Source of the DNA: Zelopaecilomyces penicillatus
Taxonomy: Eukaryota > Ascomycota > Sordariomycetes > Hypocreales > Pseudodiploosporaceae
DNA: 64,000 bases
Direction: 5' to 3'
NCBI GenBank assembly: GCA_005765155.1
Contig: VCCP01000003.1
Span: 4,712,001 to 4,776,000, forward strand
Under the pieces are notes generated by a model, which worked only from the letters and a program-made list of their open reading frames with translations, did no database searches and was not told the origin of the DNA. Each line of letters opens with the position of its first letter. Positions within the stretch are counted from its first letter, which is position 1. Of the stretch, positions 62,596-64,000 are shown one piece after another. Made by a program: the position numbers and the translations under genes.

Positions 62596-64000
62596 ATGGC
62601 GCCCTCTACGACTGGCGAGCTTGCCTCCAAGGCGCCCCCAGAGAAGATCTATCCACCCGCGAAGATATTCCCCGTCAAAGAGACACGATTTGAGAAATTC
62701 ATCGAGCCTCAAGAAGACGGCTTCAAGCGAGCCTCCGAGCACAATGGCGCTGCTATTGTTATTGACAACGGTGAGCTCATCACTCTGCCAGCACCCGGCG
62801 TTCCAACGACGTTAGCTAACCAGAGCTCCAGGTTCTTCTACCGTCCGAGCAGGATGGTCTTTCGAGTCGGCGCCCCGTTTGAATATTCCACCCATCATGT
62901 CCAAATATCGCGATCGAAAAGTTGGCAAGACCTTTTCTTTTGCAGGCTCCGACTGCTATGCCGACACGACCGCGCGAGGCCATATCCGTAACGCCTTTGA
63001 GGCCGGCACAGGCATTGTCAGCAACTGGGATGTTGTAGAACACGTTCTGGATTACGTCTTTCTGAAAATGGGCTTGAACGAATCGAATGGCGCGATTGAT
63101 ATACCGATTGTCATGACCGAGGCAGTTGCCAACCTACCATATTCAAGGAAATGTCCGTCTGCGGCCATCATACATATATTCCTTATTCAAAACAATGAGC
63201 TAACTTTTTGTGTGCAGCTATGACGGAAATTGTGTTTGAATGCTATGGTGCACCATCGCTGGCATACGGCATCGATTCCTTGTTTTCATACAGGCATAAC
63301 AAGGGAAAGACGGGATTAGTTGTTTCGTCTTCCCACACATCCACCCACATAATTCCAGTCTATAATTCCAAAGCGATGCTTGCCCAAGCAATACGATTGA
63401 ACTGGGGAGGCTATCATAATGCCGAATATCTTCTCAAACTGATGCGCCTCAAGTATCCATCATTCACAGGCAAAGTGAACACGTCTCAGGCAGAACACAT
63501 GGTTAGAGACCACTGCTATGTTTCAAGTGACTACGACAATGAGATCAAAGGCTATCTTGACTGGACTGGACTCGAAGATCGGGACATTGTCATCCAATAC
63601 CCATTCACGGAGGAGGTTATTATCCAAAAAAGCGAAGAGGAACTGGCTCGTATCACAGAACGCAAAAAGGAGAGCGGGCGCCGGCTTCAAGAACAGGCCG
63701 CAAAAATGCGACTGGAAAAGCTTATCAAGAAAGAGCAAGATCTAGAGTACTACAAAAATCTACAGTCCCGACTAGTGGACGAGACCAAGAAAGAAACCAA
63801 GCGCCTTCTTGATAGCCACGAGGTGAAGGACGAAAATCAGCTTGAGAAAATCATTAAGGAGCTGGAAAAGGGGATAAAAAAAGCCCGCACCAAGGACGTC
63901 GGAGGCGACCCAGAGGAAGAGCAAGAACAGCCCAACTTCGATCTACTCGATACACCCGATGATCAGCTGGACGAGGCTCAAATCAAGCAGAAGCGTCTTC
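62596..64000 (+). CDS. ARP5: Actin-related protein 5 of the INO80 complex, N-terminal part
   Basis: Exons 62596-62770, 62832-63152 and 63218-64000; the gene continues beyond the edge. The visible ~425 residues show an actin-fold start (AAIVIDNGSSTVRAGWS), IPIVMTEAVANLPYSRKSM, FECYGAPSLAYGIDSLFSY and VVSSSHTSTHIIPVY. Then comes an Arp5-type highly charged insertion rich in Lys/Glu (EEELARITERKKESGRRLQE onward), predicted coiled coil. Arp5 with Ies6 forms the INO80 module that grips nucleosomal DNA and couples ATP hydrolysis to sliding. The right part is truncated by the window, so the C-terminal actin fold is not seen. Introns are 61 and 65 nt; the second donor is GTCCGT. Confidence 0.9.

Noticed and set aside
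1..64000. tRNA genes, CRISPR arrays, insertion sequences, viral insertions
   Set aside because: Looked for cloverleaf arms, regular spaced repeats, terminal repeats and integrase or polymerase motifs by eye; none was convincing.

Overview
The window is nuclear DNA of a filamentous ascomycete (Pezizomycotina, probably Sordariomycetes and perhaps Hypocreales; the order is inference). Genes are compact, with 50-180 nt GT-AG introns, CTRAY-like branch sites and CT-rich leaders. The conserved set is fungal: HIS5, SLH1, YKT6, PFY1, GOT1, IES6, DAD4 and ARP5. I rebuilt exons by hand, and reading frame was conserved across all proposed splices. No tRNA, rRNA, CRISPR array or intact transposon was recognised.

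Layout. 1-6 kb: the start of a dienelactone hydrolase, a gene-poor stretch, an AA11-type lytic polysaccharide monooxygenase and an unknown 396-aa protein. 6.4-17.4 kb: two tandem ~950-aa HeLo-domain proteins (a fungal cell-death/prion-associated fold), then two divergently transcribed paralogous polytopic membrane proteins. 17.8-21 kb: HIS5 with a Gcn4/CPC1-type site, and a GH76 alpha-1,6-mannanase. 21-25.8 kb is gene-poor. 25.8-32.3 kb: a SUR7/PalI-type membrane protein, a decayed bacterial-type GltI-like amino-acid-binding protein gene, an MscL-type channel, a small one-TM protein and a GPI-anchored-type surface protein.

33.5-37.1 kb is the most unusual region. It holds five tandem, same-strand genes for 58-69-aa secreted six-cysteine peptides with inhibitor-cystine-knot-like spacing. 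In every copy a phase-0 intron lies immediately before the sixth cysteine codon, and four or five copies share a homologous TATA/CAG-rich promoter block. An orphan copy of that block sits between two of the genes. The array looks like a recently expanded effector or antimicrobial-type peptide family.

38-64 kb is mostly housekeeping: another surface protein, a class I methyltransferase, an atypical Rab GTPase, the ribosome-rescue helicase SLH1, the SNARE YKT6, an unknown 600-aa protein, profilin and GOT1. It ends in a compact IES6-DAD4-ARP5 block, where two partners of the INO80 Arp5-Ies6 module flank a kinetochore gene. ARP5 runs off the right edge.
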